Source: Streptomyces flaveolus
GTDB taxonomy: Bacteria; Actinomycetota; Actinomycetes; Streptomycetales; Streptomycetaceae
Length of the DNA stretch: 64,000 bases
Direction of reading: 5' to 3'
Assembly: GCF_014648815.1 (NCBI RefSeq)
Contig: NZ_BMRV01000006.1
Coordinates: 248,001 to 312,000 of the forward strand
The notes under the pieces were generated by a model. It saw only the letters and a program-made list of their open reading frames with translations. It made no database searches and was not told where the DNA came from. Of this stretch, positions 51,996 to 60,515 are shown one piece after another. The position numbers and the translations under genes were made by a program. Positions within the stretch are counted from its first letter, which is position 1, and each line of letters begins with the position of its first letter.

Positions 51996-52325
51996 TCAGC
52001 CCTTGCGCCGCCGGGTACCGAGGGTGAGCAGCCCCACCACTCCGACCACGACGAGCGCCACGGGCACGACGCGCTCCAACCGCGGCGAGCCCTCCTCGTC
52101 CACGAACTGCGACTTCACATCGCTGACCACACGATTGACCTGGACGTACGCCCGTCCGAGTGTGTGATCGACGCTGGAAGCGACCTTGGCCTTCGCATCG
52201 CCCATGATCGTCTTCGGGTGCACCCGCACCCCGATCTCGTCGAGCGTCTCGGCCAGCACCTCGCGGCGGCGCTTGATGTCCGCCTCGATCTGCGCCGGGG
52301 TTCTGATGTCCGACGTGTCCGCCAC
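51996..52325 (-). CDS. DUF3618 domain membrane protein
   Basis: This is a 109-residue protein with the DUF3618 helix (TPAQIEADIKRRREVLAETL) and one C-terminal membrane helix followed by RRRKG. GTG 52325 has GGAGG eight bases upstream. It is divergent from bcp. The function is unknown. Confidence 0.86.
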   Translation of the reverse strand: MADTSDIRTPAQIEADIKRRREVLAETLDEIGVRVHPKTIMGDAKAKVASSVDHTLGRAYVQVNRVVSDVKSQFVDEEGSPRLERVVPVALVVVGVVGLLTLGTRRRKG

Positions 52326-52418
52326 CGTACGGCCTCCGAAGTCTGCTGACGCTGTTCCGGACAGTCTGTCAGCTACTCGTTGCTCTGCACTGTCAGGACC
52401 CCCGGTTACGCTGGATCG

Positions 52419-52886
52419 ATGAGCGAGCGACTGCAGCCGGGGGACCCGGCCCCCGCCTTCACCCTCCCGGACGCCGACGGCAACGAGGTGTCCCTGGCCG
52501 ACCACAAGGGCCGCAAGGTCATCGTCTACTTCTACCCTGCCGCGCTTACCCCCGGCTGCACGAAGCAGGCGTGCGACTTCACGGACAACCTGGAGCTGCT
52601 GGCCACCGCCGGCTACGACGTGCTCGGCATCTCCCCCGACAAGCCGGAGAAGCTCGCCAAGTTCCGCGACACGGAGTCCCTCAAGGTCACGCTCCTCGCC
52701 GACCCGGACAAGAAGGTCCTCGACGCGTACGGCGCCTTCGGCGAGAAGAAGAACTACGGCAAGACCTACATGGGCGTCATCCGCTCCACGATCGTCGTGG
52801 ACGAGGAGGGCAAGGTCGAACGGGCCCTGTACAACGTCCGCGCGACGGGCCACGTGGCCAAGATCATCAAGGACTTGGGGATCTGA
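52419..52886 (+). CDS. bcp: Thiol peroxidase Bcp (PrxQ type)
   Basis: This is a cytosolic thioredoxin-dependent peroxidase of 155 residues. The peroxidatic Cys is in LTPGCTKQACDF, with the resolving Cys five residues later as in the Bcp/PrxQ class. The YFYPAALTPG loop and GVIRSTIVVDEEG are typical. The ATG at 52419 was chosen over upstream in-frame codons because the fold begins directly. Confidence 0.92.
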   Translation: MSERLQPGDPAPAFTLPDADGNEVSLADHKGRKVIVYFYPAALTPGCTKQACDFTDNLELLATAGYDVLGISPDKPEKLAKFRDTESLKVTLLADPDKKVLDAYGAFGEKKNYGKTYMGVIRSTIVVDEEGKVERALYNVRATGHVAKIIKDLGI

Positions 52887-52899
52887 GGATCCCCCAGCG

Positions 52900-52933
52900 A
52901 GGGCCCGTACCGGAGATCTCCGGTACGGGCCCT
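52900..52933 (+). terminator. Terminator after bcp
   Basis: The 34-base segment is fully palindromic around GATC, giving a stem of about 15 bp beginning AGGGCCCGTACCGGA. It starts 14 bases after the bcp stop. Confidence 0.75.
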
Positions 52934-53018
52934 TCCGCATGCCGTGCGTGACGGTCCGATAAACGGTTCGTTACTCCGTACGAGGCCACGAACGGGTGGC
53001 CTAGAACGGAGGGGCTCG

Positions 53019-53669
53019 ATGGGGGCCAGCGCGTACAGCAGGGAGCGCCTGGAGGAGGCGGCTCGGGGGGCTCGGACGCTGTCCGAGGCGTTGGTGCGGC
53101 TGGGGGTGGATCCGAAGAGTCCGACACGGCGATACGTGCTGGGCCGGATGAGGCAGTTCGGGGTGGACGTATCGCACTTCCGCCGCGAGGGCGTCAAGTG
53201 GACCAAAGACATCCTTGAACCCGTGGTCGCCTCATCCACCAGCGTCAACGAGGTCCTACGTCGCCTCGGTCTCGACCTGGTAGGAGGGCACCACACGAAC
53301 ATCTCTCGGCGTATCGAGGCGCACGGCATCGACACCTCGCACTTCACGGCAGCGGTCCGTACCGAACGGCAGAGGGACAACAGGCGCCGACGAACCGCAG
53401 AGGAGATCCTGGTCGAGGAAACCTTGGCCCACGCCAAACGCGTACCTGGCAGCCGACTGAAGAGAGCGATGCTCGAACTCGGCGCAGAGGAGCGTTGCGC
53501 GCTCTGCGGGATCGAGCCGATGTGGCTCGGGGAGCCGCTCCCGCTCGAGGTCGACCACATCGATGGCAACTGGCGGAACAACCAGATCGAGAACCTCCGA
53601 ACCCTGTGCCCCAACTGCCACGCGGCGACGGACAGTTACCGGGGCCGCAGCAAGGGGCGTGCCTCGTGA
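53019..53669 (+). CDS. HNH endonuclease with duplicated N-terminal motif
   Basis: This is a 216-residue protein. The N-terminal two thirds hold two copies of a helix pair ending in GVDVSHF and GIDTSHF. The C terminus is an HNH nuclease with CALCGI, EVDHIDGNWRNN and LCPNCHAA, the two Cys pairs binding zinc. ATG 53019 has CGGAGGGG six bases upstream. The next HNH gene overlaps its stop by four bases. The target DNA is unknown. Confidence 0.86.
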   Translation: MGASAYSRERLEEAARGARTLSEALVRLGVDPKSPTRRYVLGRMRQFGVDVSHFRREGVKWTKDILEPVVASSTSVNEVLRRLGLDLVGGHHTNISRRIEAHGIDTSHFTAAVRTERQRDNRRRRTAEEILVEETLAHAKRVPGSRLKRAMLELGAEERCALCGIEPMWLGEPLPLEVDHIDGNWRNNQIENLRTLCPNCHAATDSYRGRSKGRAS

Positions 53670-54337
53670 CCGTCGGCACGCAGTACACCCGCGAGCGACT
53701 GGCCGAAGCCGCCGCCAGATGTTCCGACATCGACGAGGTCATTGCCTTCTTTGGCACCCAGCCCTACCGCAATCTCCGTCGGCATCTGTACAAGCGCTTC
53801 GAGCACTTCGGCATCGACATCTCACATTTTCCGCGTCGGCGACGGGGCAGGGCCCCTCGTCCGAGACCAACCGTTGACGAGCTACGAAGCGCGGTAGTGG
53901 GAGCGGTCTCCACCGCAGGTGCCCTGGAAGCTCTGGGGAGGCCCAGCAACGGCCGGCTACGCACGCTGTTTCACCAGTGGGTCACAGAAGACGGCATCGA
54001 CACGTCCCACTTCCTCGGGCAGGCACACCGACGGGGCAGGACAAGCACGTCAGCCAAGTGCGCTGAGGACATCCTGGTCCCGCAGGACGGCAGTCGCCGG
54101 ACGAAGACCTCTCTGCTACGCCGCGCGCTTCGCCAAGTCGGTGTTCCCGAGAAGTGCGCCAGGTGCGGAATTGCCCCGGAATGGCTCGGTAAGCCCATGA
54201 CACTGGAGATCGATCACATCAACGGCGACTGGAGCGACAACCGGCGCGAGAACCTGCGGTTGCTGTGCCCGAACTGTCACGCGATCACGAGCACCTGGTG
54301 CAGAGGAGGCCGACGAACGGCCCGCAGCGCCCAGTAG
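53666..54337 (+). CDS. Second HNH endonuclease, paralogous to the preceding one
   Basis: This is a 223-residue protein with the same layout. It has GIDISHF and GIDTSHF repeats, then CARCGI, EIDHINGDWSDN and LCPNCHAI. GTG 53666 overlaps the first gene stop, so both are made together. It ends 15 bases before a tRNA gene, a usual landing place for mobile DNA. Confidence 0.86.
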   Translation: MTVGTQYTRERLAEAAARCSDIDEVIAFFGTQPYRNLRRHLYKRFEHFGIDISHFPRRRRGRAPRPRPTVDELRSAVVGAVSTAGALEALGRPSNGRLRTLFHQWVTEDGIDTSHFLGQAHRRGRTSTSAKCAEDILVPQDGSRRTKTSLLRRALRQVGVPEKCARCGIAPEWLGKPMTLEIDHINGDWSDNRRENLRLLCPNCHAITSTWCRGGRRTARSAQ

Positions 54338-54352
54338 AGTAGGCACCGCTGC

Positions 54353-54428
54353 GGGCCCGTACCCCAGCTGGCCAAGAGGGCGCCGGTTTAGGTCCGGTGT
54401 GTCGTGGGTTCGAGTCCCACCGGGCCCA
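54353..54428 (+). tRNA. tRNA with anticodon UAG (Leu by code), short variable loop
   Basis: The 76-base cloverleaf can be drawn by hand. The acceptor GGGCCCG pairs with CGGGCCC and the discriminator is A. The D stem CCC/GGG has a 13-base loop. The anticodon stem GCCGG/CCGGT encloses TTTAGGT, giving TAG. The variable loop is GTGTC, and the T arm is GTGGG-TTCGAGT-CCCAC. No CCA is encoded. Standard bacterial tRNA-Leu has a long variable arm, so the identity assigned from the anticodon is uncertain. Confidence 0.82.
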
Positions 54429-54434
54429 CAGGGA

Positions 54435-54476
54435 AAACGAGCCCTGCACCTTCGATTCTTGGTGCGGGGCTCGTTT
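54435..54476. terminator. Terminator between the tRNA and rdgB
   Basis: A 16-bp stem (AAACGAGCCCTGCACC against its near-complement, one G-U) has a 10-base loop. It can serve the tRNA on the plus strand and rdgB on the minus strand. Confidence 0.75.
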
Positions 54477-54483
54477 CGTGAAG

Positions 54484-55086
54484 TCAGCCCAACAGCTCCC
54501 GCACCGCCGGTACCAAGGCCCGGAAGGCCTTGCCTCGGTGGCTGATGGCGTTCTTTTCCGCGGCCGTCAGTTCCGCGCAGGTGCGGGTCTCGCCGTCCGG
54601 CTGGAGGATCGGGTCGTAGCCGAAGCCGCCCGTGCCCGCGGGGGTGTGGCGGAGGGTGCCGCGGAGTTGGCCCTCGACCACGCGTTCCGTGCCGTCGGGC
54701 AGTGCCAGGGCCGCCGCGCAGGCGAAGTGCGCGCCCCGGTGTTCGTCCGCGATGTCGCCGATCTGGGCGAGGAGGAGGTCCAGGTTGGCCTTGTCGTCGC
54801 CGTGGCGGCCGGCCCAGCGGGCGGAGAAGATGCCGGGGGCGCCGCCCAGGACGTCGACGCAGAGGCCGGAGTCGTCGGCGACGGCGGGGAGGCCGGTGGC
54901 CTGCGCGAGGGCGTGGGCCTTGAGGAGGGCGTTCTCGGCGAAGGTGACGCCGGTTTCCTTGACGTCGGGGATCTCCGGGTAGGCGTCCGCGCCGACGAGG
55001 TCGTGGGGCAGGCCCGCGTCGGCGAGGATGGCCCTCAGTTCGGTGATCTTTCCGGCGTTGCGGGTGGCGAGGATCAGGCGGGTCAT
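54484..55086 (-). CDS. rdgB: dITP/XTP pyrophosphatase RdgB
   Basis: This is a house-cleaning nucleotidase of 200 residues that removes dITP, ITP and XTP. Family blocks: LATRNAGKITELRAIL, ETGVTFAENALLKA, ADDSGLCVDVLGGAPGIFSA, GGFGYDPIL and KNAISHRGKA. It is followed closely, in the same cluster, by a lipoprotein gene and rph, the usual actinobacterial rph-rdgB neighbourhood. Confidence 0.94.
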   Translation of the reverse strand: MTRLILATRNAGKITELRAILADAGLPHDLVGADAYPEIPDVKETGVTFAENALLKAHALAQATGLPAVADDSGLCVDVLGGAPGIFSARWAGRHGDDKANLDLLLAQIGDIADEHRGAHFACAAALALPDGTERVVEGQLRGTLRHTPAGTGGFGYDPILQPDGETRTCAELTAAEKNAISHRGKAFRALVPAVRELLG

Positions 55087-55132
55087 GGGGCCCAGTATTG
55101 CGGACCCCGCCTCCGGTTCGACCGGGCCCTCC

Positions 55133-55540
55133 CTACGGCGTGCAGACCTTCGTCAGTTCGCCGGCCGCGTCGGTGACGGGGCTGATGTCGGGGGTGTTGT
55201 CGCCGTTCCTGACGGACGTCCGGATGTTGTCCACGGCCTTGCCGAGGTCCTCGACCGCCTTGTTGACGTCGGCGTTGTCGGTGCGGTCGCCGATCTTGTC
55301 GAGGTTCTTGTCTATGGAGTCGAGGGATTCCTCGAGTTGCGTCGGGTCGTTGGACGCGTTCTCCACGGCCTGCTGGAGCGCGGTGACGCTGTCGGCTATG
55401 GCGTCGGCGGTCTGGACGCAGTCGAGTGCCTTGTCGACGGCGTCGCAGCCGGTGGTCAGGCCCACGGTCAGGGCGGCGGTCGCCAGGGCTGCGGCGGCGT
55501 ATGCGGTGCGGCGACGGCGGCTGCGTCGGGTCGCGGCCAT
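55133..55540 (-). CDS. Small lipoprotein, unknown function
   Basis: This is a 135-residue exported protein with a basic n-region and lipobox LTTGC. A helical coiled body follows (ADSVTALQQAVENAS, LEESLDSIDKNLDKIG), ending in a Cys near the C terminus. It lies between rph and rdgB on the same strand. No family was recognised. Confidence 0.78.
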   Translation of the reverse strand: MAATRRSRRRRTAYAAAALATAALTVGLTTGCDAVDKALDCVQTADAIADSVTALQQAVENASNDPTQLEESLDSIDKNLDKIGDRTDNADVNKAVEDLGKAVDNIRTSVRNGDNTPDISPVTDAAGELTKVCTP

Positions 55541-55692
55541 GGGTCTCGGTCCTCCCCTTGGGACAGGGCCGGGCGGCCCGTGTGCGGTTGCTGTGCCGGG
55601 CGTACGGCGATGGAGTCGTACGCCCGTACTGCCGAAGACGCCGCGGCGGGCGGTCGAGTTGCGCGCCGGGCGTCCTTTTCTTGGCGTCCTCT

Positions 55693-56430
55693 TTACCGTT
55701 CGAGGACGGTGTCGAGCGCCTTGCGCTGCAGCTCGGCCAGTTCGGTGCAGCCGGCGGCGGCGAGGTCGAGCAGGGCGTTGAGTTCCTCGCGGGCGAAGGG
55801 TTCGGCCTCGGCGGTGCCCTGGACCTCGACGAAGCGGCCGTCGCCGGTGCAGACGACGTTCATGTCGGTGTCGGCGCGGACGTCCTCCTCGTAGCGGAGG
55901 TCGAGGAGGGGGGTGCCGCCGACGATGCCGACGGAGACGGCGGAGACGGTGCCGATGAGGGGCTTGCGGCCGGCCTTGATCAGCTTCTTGCCCTGGGCCC
56001 AGCCGATGGCGTCGGCCAGCGCGACGTAGGCGCCGGTGATGGCCGCGGTGCGGGTGCCGCCGTCGGCCTGGAGGACGTCGCAGTCGAGGACGATGGTGTT
56101 CTCGCCGAGCGCCTTGTAGTCGATGACGGCGCGCAGGGAGCGGCCGATGAGGCGGCTGATCTCGTGGGTGCGGCCGCCGATGCGGCCCTTGACCGATTCG
56201 CGGTCGCCGCGGGTGTTGGTGGCGCGGGGCAGCATGGCGTACTCGGCGGTGACCCAGCCTTCGCCGCTGCCCTTGCGCCAGCGCGGGACGCCTTCGGTGA
56301 CGGAGGCGGTGCAGAGGACCTTGGTGTCGCCGAAGGAGACGAGGACGGAGCCTTCGGCGTGCTTGCTCCAGCCGCGTTCGATGGTGACGGGGCGGAGCTG
56401 TTGGGGGGTGCGGCCGTCGATTCGTGACAT
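55693..56430 (-). CDS. rph: Ribonuclease PH
   Basis: This is a phosphate-dependent 3'-5' exoribonuclease of 245 residues that matures tRNA 3' ends. It has RPVTIERGWSKHAEGSVL, LPRATNTRGDRE, ALGENTIVLDCDVLQADGGT and a C-terminal VEVQGTAEAEPF. Length and motifs are standard. A 150-base gap separates it from the lipoprotein gene. Confidence 0.95.
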   Translation of the reverse strand: MSRIDGRTPQQLRPVTIERGWSKHAEGSVLVSFGDTKVLCTASVTEGVPRWRKGSGEGWVTAEYAMLPRATNTRGDRESVKGRIGGRTHEISRLIGRSLRAVIDYKALGENTIVLDCDVLQADGGTRTAAITGAYVALADAIGWAQGKKLIKAGRKPLIGTVSAVSVGIVGGTPLLDLRYEEDVRADTDMNVVCTGDGRFVEVQGTAEAEPFAREELNALLDLAAAGCTELAELQRKALDTVLER

Positions 56431-56505
56431 GCGGGTGAGCCTAGCGGCCCATGGGGAAGGGGCCTGTCCCGCAGTGGGGAAGGCCCCTTGCCGGTGAGCC
56501 GGTGC

Positions 56506-56739
56506 TCACATCATGTCTTCGATCTCCGCGGCGATCGGGTCGGCGTCGGTGCCGATGACGACCTGGATGGCGGTGCCCATCTTGACGACGCCGTGGGCGC
56601 CGGCGGCCTTCAGGGCGGCCTCGTCGACCTTGGAAGCGTCGTGGACCTCGGTGCGGAGGCGGGTGATGCAGCCTTCGATCTCGTCGATGTTGTCGATGCC
56701 GCCGAGGCCGGCGACGATCTTCTCAGCCTTGCTGGCCAT
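56506..56739 (-). CDS. nagF: PTS GlcNAc-specific EIIB component NagF
   Basis: This is a soluble EIIB domain of 77 residues. The phosphorylated Cys is in IEGCITRLRTEV. It passes phosphate from EIIA to sugar bound by the separate EIIC proteins encoded next door. It is divergent from nagE1, and a DasR-type site lies between. ATG 56739 has GGAG upstream. Confidence 0.93.
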   Translation of the reverse strand: MASKAEKIVAGLGGIDNIDEIEGCITRLRTEVHDASKVDEAALKAAGAHGVVKMGTAIQVVIGTDADPIAAEIEDMM

Positions 56740-56856
56740 GTTCCTTCTCCCTGATCCGAACCGCTTTGTCGCAGTAACCCACAGTTGGCCCATCTTCGCG
56801 AGCGGTCACGCGGTGGGTACCGAATGATGGCGTCACGACAGCGGAACCGTCCCGCA

Positions 56857-56872
56857 ACTGGTCTACACCAGT
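56857..56872. promoter_or_regulatory. DasR responsive element (dre) between nagF and nagE1
   Basis: ACTGGTCTACACCAGT is a perfect-armed palindrome matching the known dre consensus of the GntR regulator DasR. It lies 26 bases before nagE1 and 118 bases from nagF, so one site can control both. Confidence 0.9.
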
Positions 56873-56897
56873 GTACCGGCGACCGGATGGAGACCGG

Positions 56898-58193
56898 ATG
56901 AGTGCCGACAGTGCGGTCAGTCCTGCGCGTGCCCGCTGGAACAAGGCGTTCCAGGGGTTGCAGAAGATGGGCCGCAGTCTTCAGCTGCCCATCGCGGTCC
57001 TGCCCGCCGCGGGCATTCTCAACCGGCTGGGGCAGCCGGACGTGTTCGGGGACGACGGCCTGGGCTGGACGAACGTCTCGAAGGTGATGACGGGCGCGGG
57101 CGGCGCGCTGCTGGACGGTTCGCTGGGGCTGCCGCTGCTGTTCTGCATCGGCGTGGCCATCGGGATGGCGAAGAAGGCGGACGGTTCGACGGCGCTGGCG
57201 GCGGTGGCGGGGTTCCTCGTCTACTACAACGTGCTGCGGCAGTTCCCGGAGGACTGCCCGGAGGGGTCGAAGGCGGTCCCGCAGATCGGCTGTCAGGTGA
57301 CCGACGGGTCGGGCACGGTGACGGCGTTCGTCTTCCAGAATCCGGGGGTGTTCGGCGGCATCGTGATGGGGCTGCTGTCGGCGTTCTTCTGGCAGCGGTT
57401 CCACCGGACGAAGCTGGTGGACTGGCTGGGCTTCTTCAACGGCCGACGACTGGTGCCGATCATCATGGCGTTCGTGGCGATCGTGTTCGCGGCGCTGTGT
57501 CTGTGGGTGTGGCCGCCGATCGGCGACGCGCTGGAGAGTTTCAGCGACTGGCTGAACGGGATCGGCGCGTGGGGCGCGGGCGTGTTCGGGCTGGCGAACC
57601 GGGCGCTGCTGGTGATCGGGCTGCATCAGTTCCTGAACGTGCCGATGTGGTTCCAGTTCGGCAGTTTCACGAAGCCGGACGGCACGGTGGTGCACGGCGA
57701 CATCAACATGTTCCTCGCCGGGGACCCGGACGCGGGTCAGTTCACGTCGGGGTTCTTCCCGATCATGATGTTCGCGCTGCCGGCCGCCGCGCTGGCCATC
57801 ACACACTGCGCGAAGCCGCACCGCCGCAAGGAGGTCGGCGGCCTGATGCTGTCGGTGGCGCTGACGTCGTTCGTGACGGGCATCACCGAGCCGCTGGAGT
57901 ACTCGTTCCTGTTCATCGCCCCGGCGCTGTACGCGGTGCACGCGGTGCTGACGGGTGTGTCCATGGCGGTGACGTGGGCGCTGGGGGTGCACGACGGGTT
58001 CAGCTTCTCGGCGGGGCTGATCGACTACGTCATCAACTGGAACCTGGCGACCAGGCCGTGGCTGATCATTCCGATCGGTCTGTGTTTCGCGGTGGTGTAC
58101 TACGTGGTTTTCCGGTTCGCGATCACGAAGTTCGATCTGAAGACTCCGGGGCGGGAGCCGGAGGACGAGGTCGAGGACGTCACCAAGGTATAG
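56898..58193 (+). CDS. nagE1: PTS GlcNAc-specific EIIC component NagE1
   Basis: This is a membrane permease subunit of 431 residues, EIIC of the glucose/GlcNAc family. It has AFQGLQKMGRSLQLPIAVLP, GVAIGMAKKADGSTALAA, NGRRLVPIIMAFVAI and ITEPLEYSFLFIAPALY with the sugar-binding Glu. No EIIB or EIIA domain is fused, so it needs NagF. ATG 56898 has GGAG six bases upstream. A strong terminator follows. Confidence 0.92.
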   Translation: MSADSAVSPARARWNKAFQGLQKMGRSLQLPIAVLPAAGILNRLGQPDVFGDDGLGWTNVSKVMTGAGGALLDGSLGLPLLFCIGVAIGMAKKADGSTALAAVAGFLVYYNVLRQFPEDCPEGSKAVPQIGCQVTDGSGTVTAFVFQNPGVFGGIVMGLLSAFFWQRFHRTKLVDWLGFFNGRRLVPIIMAFVAIVFAALCLWVWPPIGDALESFSDWLNGIGAWGAGVFGLANRALLVIGLHQFLNVPMWFQFGSFTKPDGTVVHGDINMFLAGDPDAGQFTSGFFPIMMFALPAAALAITHCAKPHRRKEVGGLMLSVALTSFVTGITEPLEYSFLFIAPALYAVHAVLTGVSMAVTWALGVHDGFSFSAGLIDYVINWNLATRPWLIIPIGLCFAVVYYVVFRFAITKFDLKTPGREPEDEVEDVTKV

Positions 58194-58224
58194 ACCTCAC
58201 GTACCCTTGGGGGCGTGGTCTCGC

Positions 58225-58257
58225 GAAGGCCCCCGGACCTCTGGTCCGGGGGCCTTC
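58225..58257 (+). terminator. Terminator after nagE1
   Basis: A perfect 15-bp stem (GAAGGCCCCCGGACC and its complement) has a 3-base loop. It starts 32 bases after the nagE1 stop. Confidence 0.8.
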
Positions 58258-58371
58258 GGCGCGCTCCGGTGCGCTGTCGAGGGGGTCTGACCTGGGGTGC
58301 TCGATCGGCACTGCGCGTAGTGCCGCGGTAGCGGATTCGCGGGTTCCTTACGCGGCCTTCATCGTGCTACA

Positions 58372-58404
58372 ACAGGTCTACACCACTCAGTGGTGTAGAC
58401 CATC
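58372..58404. promoter_or_regulatory. Double DasR responsive element upstream of nagE2
   Basis: Two dre-like sites (58372-58387 and 58389-58404) stand back to back, so that 58375-58401 is a perfect 27-base palindrome. They end 16 bases before the nagE2 start codon. Confidence 0.9.
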
Positions 58405-58420
58405 ACCCGATGGAGGACTT

Positions 58421-59671
58421 ATGAGCACCGCCACCGCAACGGCGGCCCCCGCAAAGAAGCGGGGACAGGGCCTTTTCCAGGGCCTGCAGAAGGTCGGCCG
58501 CAGCCTGCAGCTCCCGATCGCCGTACTGCCGGCAGCGGGCATCATGGTCCGGCTCGGCCAGGACGACATCTTCGGCAAGGACGGCCTCGGCTGGGACAAG
58601 GTCGCCGCCGTCTTCAACAACGCGGGCGGTGCCCTCACCGGCTCGCTGCCGATCCTGTTCTGCATAGGCGTGGCCATCGGCTTCGCCAAGAAGGCGGACG
58701 GCTCGACGGCACTGGCCGCCGTGGTCGGCTTCCTCGTCTACAGCAAGGTCCTGGAGGCCTTCCCGGTCACCGAGGCGGTGGTGCAGAAGGGCGAGGACAT
58801 CGCCGCGACGTACAACGACCCGGGTGTGCTCGGCGGCATCATCATGGGTCTGCTCTCCGCCGTGCTGTGGCAGCGGTTCCACCGCACCAAGCTGGTGGAC
58901 TGGCTCGGCTTCTTCAACGGCCGCCGCCTGGTGCCGATCATCATGGCCTTCGTCGGCATCGTCGTCGGCGTCTTCTTCGGTCTGGTCTGGGAGCCCATCG
59001 GCACCGGCATCTCGAACTTCGGCGAGTGGATGACCGGGCTCGGCTCCGGCGGCGCCGCCCTGTTCGGCGGCGTGAACCGCGCGCTGATCCCGGTCGGCAT
59101 GCACCAGTTCGTGAACACCGTGGCCTGGTTCCAGCTCGGCGACTTCACCAACTCCGCCGGTGAGGTCGTGCACGGCGACATCACCCGCTTCCTGGCCGGC
59201 GACCCGAACGCCGGACTCTTCCAGGCCGGCTTCTTCCCGATCATGATGTTCGGTCTGCCGGCCGCCGCGATCGCCATCGCCCACTGCGCCCGCCCGGAGC
59301 GCCGCAAGGCCGTCCTCGGCATGATGGTCTCGCTCGCCCTGACCTCGTTCGTCACCGGTGTGACCGAGCCGATCGAGTTCTCGTTCATGTTCATCGCGCC
59401 GGTCCTGTACGTGCTGCACGCGGTGCTGACGGCCATTTCGATGGCGGTGACCTGGGGCCTCGGGGTGCACGCCGGCTTCAACTTCTCGGCCGGCTTCATC
59501 GACTACGCCCTGAACTGGCACCTGGCGACCAAGCCATGGCTGATCATCCCGATCGGTCTGGTGTTCGCGGCGATCTACTACGTGACGTTCCGCTTCGCGA
59601 TCATCAAGTTCAACCTCAAGACCCCGGGCCGCGAGCCCGAGGAGGAGGTCGAGGACCTCACCAAGGCGTGA
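58421..59671 (+). CDS. nagE2: PTS GlcNAc-specific EIIC component NagE2
   Basis: This is a second EIIC permease of 416 residues, closely alike to NagE1. It shares GLFQGLQKVGRSLQLPIAVL, GVAIGFAKKADGSTALAA and GVTEPIEFSFMFIAPVLY. In S. coelicolor this copy is the main GlcNAc uptake permease. GGAGGA lies nine bases before the ATG. Its upstream double dre indicates tight DasR control; a terminator follows. Confidence 0.93.
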   Translation: MSTATATAAPAKKRGQGLFQGLQKVGRSLQLPIAVLPAAGIMVRLGQDDIFGKDGLGWDKVAAVFNNAGGALTGSLPILFCIGVAIGFAKKADGSTALAAVVGFLVYSKVLEAFPVTEAVVQKGEDIAATYNDPGVLGGIIMGLLSAVLWQRFHRTKLVDWLGFFNGRRLVPIIMAFVGIVVGVFFGLVWEPIGTGISNFGEWMTGLGSGGAALFGGVNRALIPVGMHQFVNTVAWFQLGDFTNSAGEVVHGDITRFLAGDPNAGLFQAGFFPIMMFGLPAAAIAIAHCARPERRKAVLGMMVSLALTSFVTGVTEPIEFSFMFIAPVLYVLHAVLTAISMAVTWGLGVHAGFNFSAGFIDYALNWHLATKPWLIIPIGLVFAAIYYVTFRFAIIKFNLKTPGREPEEEVEDLTKA

Positions 59672-59703
59672 GTCCCCGCCGCACAGCATGAGCACGGCAT
59701 GAC

Positions 59704-59739
59704 CGAGGCCCCCGGAGCCGCAGAGCTCCGGGGGCCTCG
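59704..59739. terminator. Bidirectional terminator between nagE2 and the MBL gene
   Basis: A perfect 15-bp stem (CGAGGCCCCCGGAGC and its complement) has a 6-base loop, between two convergent genes. Confidence 0.8.
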
Positions 59740-59762
59740 TCGCGTCCGCGTGGGCGTTCGCG

Positions 59763-60515
59763 TCAGATCTCGTACACCGCGCCCGGCGCCGCCACGTCCA
59801 CCGGACCGTCGTAGACCTCGCGGGCGTCGGCCAGGTTGATCTGCGGGTCGGTCCACGGCGGGATGTGGGTGAGGACCAGGCGGCGGGCACCCGCCCGGCT
59901 CGCGCTCTCCCCCGCCTCGCGCCCGTTGAGGTGCAGGTCGGGGATGTTCTCCTTGCCGTGCGTGAAGGCGGCCTCGCACAGGAACAGGTCGGTGTCCCGG
60001 GCGAGTTCGTCCAGCACGGGGGTGGTGCCGGTGTCGCCGGAGTACGTCAGCGACCGGCCGCCGTGCTCGACGCGGATGGCGTAGGCCTCCACGGGGTGGG
60101 CGACGCGCTCGGTGTGCACGGTGAAGGGGCCGACGTCGAAGGTGGACGGCTTGACCGTGTGGAAGTCGAAGACCTCGCTCATGGACGAGGCTGAGGGGGT
60201 GTCGGCGTAGGCGGTGGTGAGCCGGTGCTCGGTGCCCTCGGGTCCGTAGACGGGGAGGGGGTCGCAGCGGCCGCCGTCGTGCCGGTAGTAGCGCGCCACG
60301 AAGTAGGCGCACATGTCGATGCAGTGGTCGGCGTGCAGGTGGCTGAGGAAGATCGCGTCGAGGTCGTAGAGACCGCAGTGGCGCTGCAGCTCGCCGAGGG
60401 CGCCGTTGCCCAGGTCGAGGAGCAGCCGGAAGCCGTCGGCCTCGACGAGGTAGCTCGAGCAGGCCGATTCCGCGGACGGGAACGACCCCGAGCAGCCGAC
60501 GACGGTGAGCTTCAT
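59763..60515 (-). CDS. MBL-fold metallo-hydrolase (RNase Z-like)
   Basis: This is a 250-residue metallo-beta-lactamase-fold protein. Metal sites appear as SHLHADHCIDM, the Asp in YSGDTGTT, and late THIPPW. It resembles the RNase Z / phosphodiesterase branch, lacking the exosite arm of true tRNase Z. ATG 60515 was set by the KLTVVGCSGSFP opening; an in-frame TTG lies 69 bases upstream. Confidence 0.87.
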   Translation of the reverse strand: MKLTVVGCSGSFPSAESACSSYLVEADGFRLLLDLGNGALGELQRHCGLYDLDAIFLSHLHADHCIDMCAYFVARYYRHDGGRCDPLPVYGPEGTEHRLTTAYADTPSASSMSEVFDFHTVKPSTFDVGPFTVHTERVAHPVEAYAIRVEHGGRSLTYSGDTGTTPVLDELARDTDLFLCEAAFTHGKENIPDLHLNGREAGESASRAGARRLVLTHIPPWTDPQINLADAREVYDGPVDVAAPGAVYEI

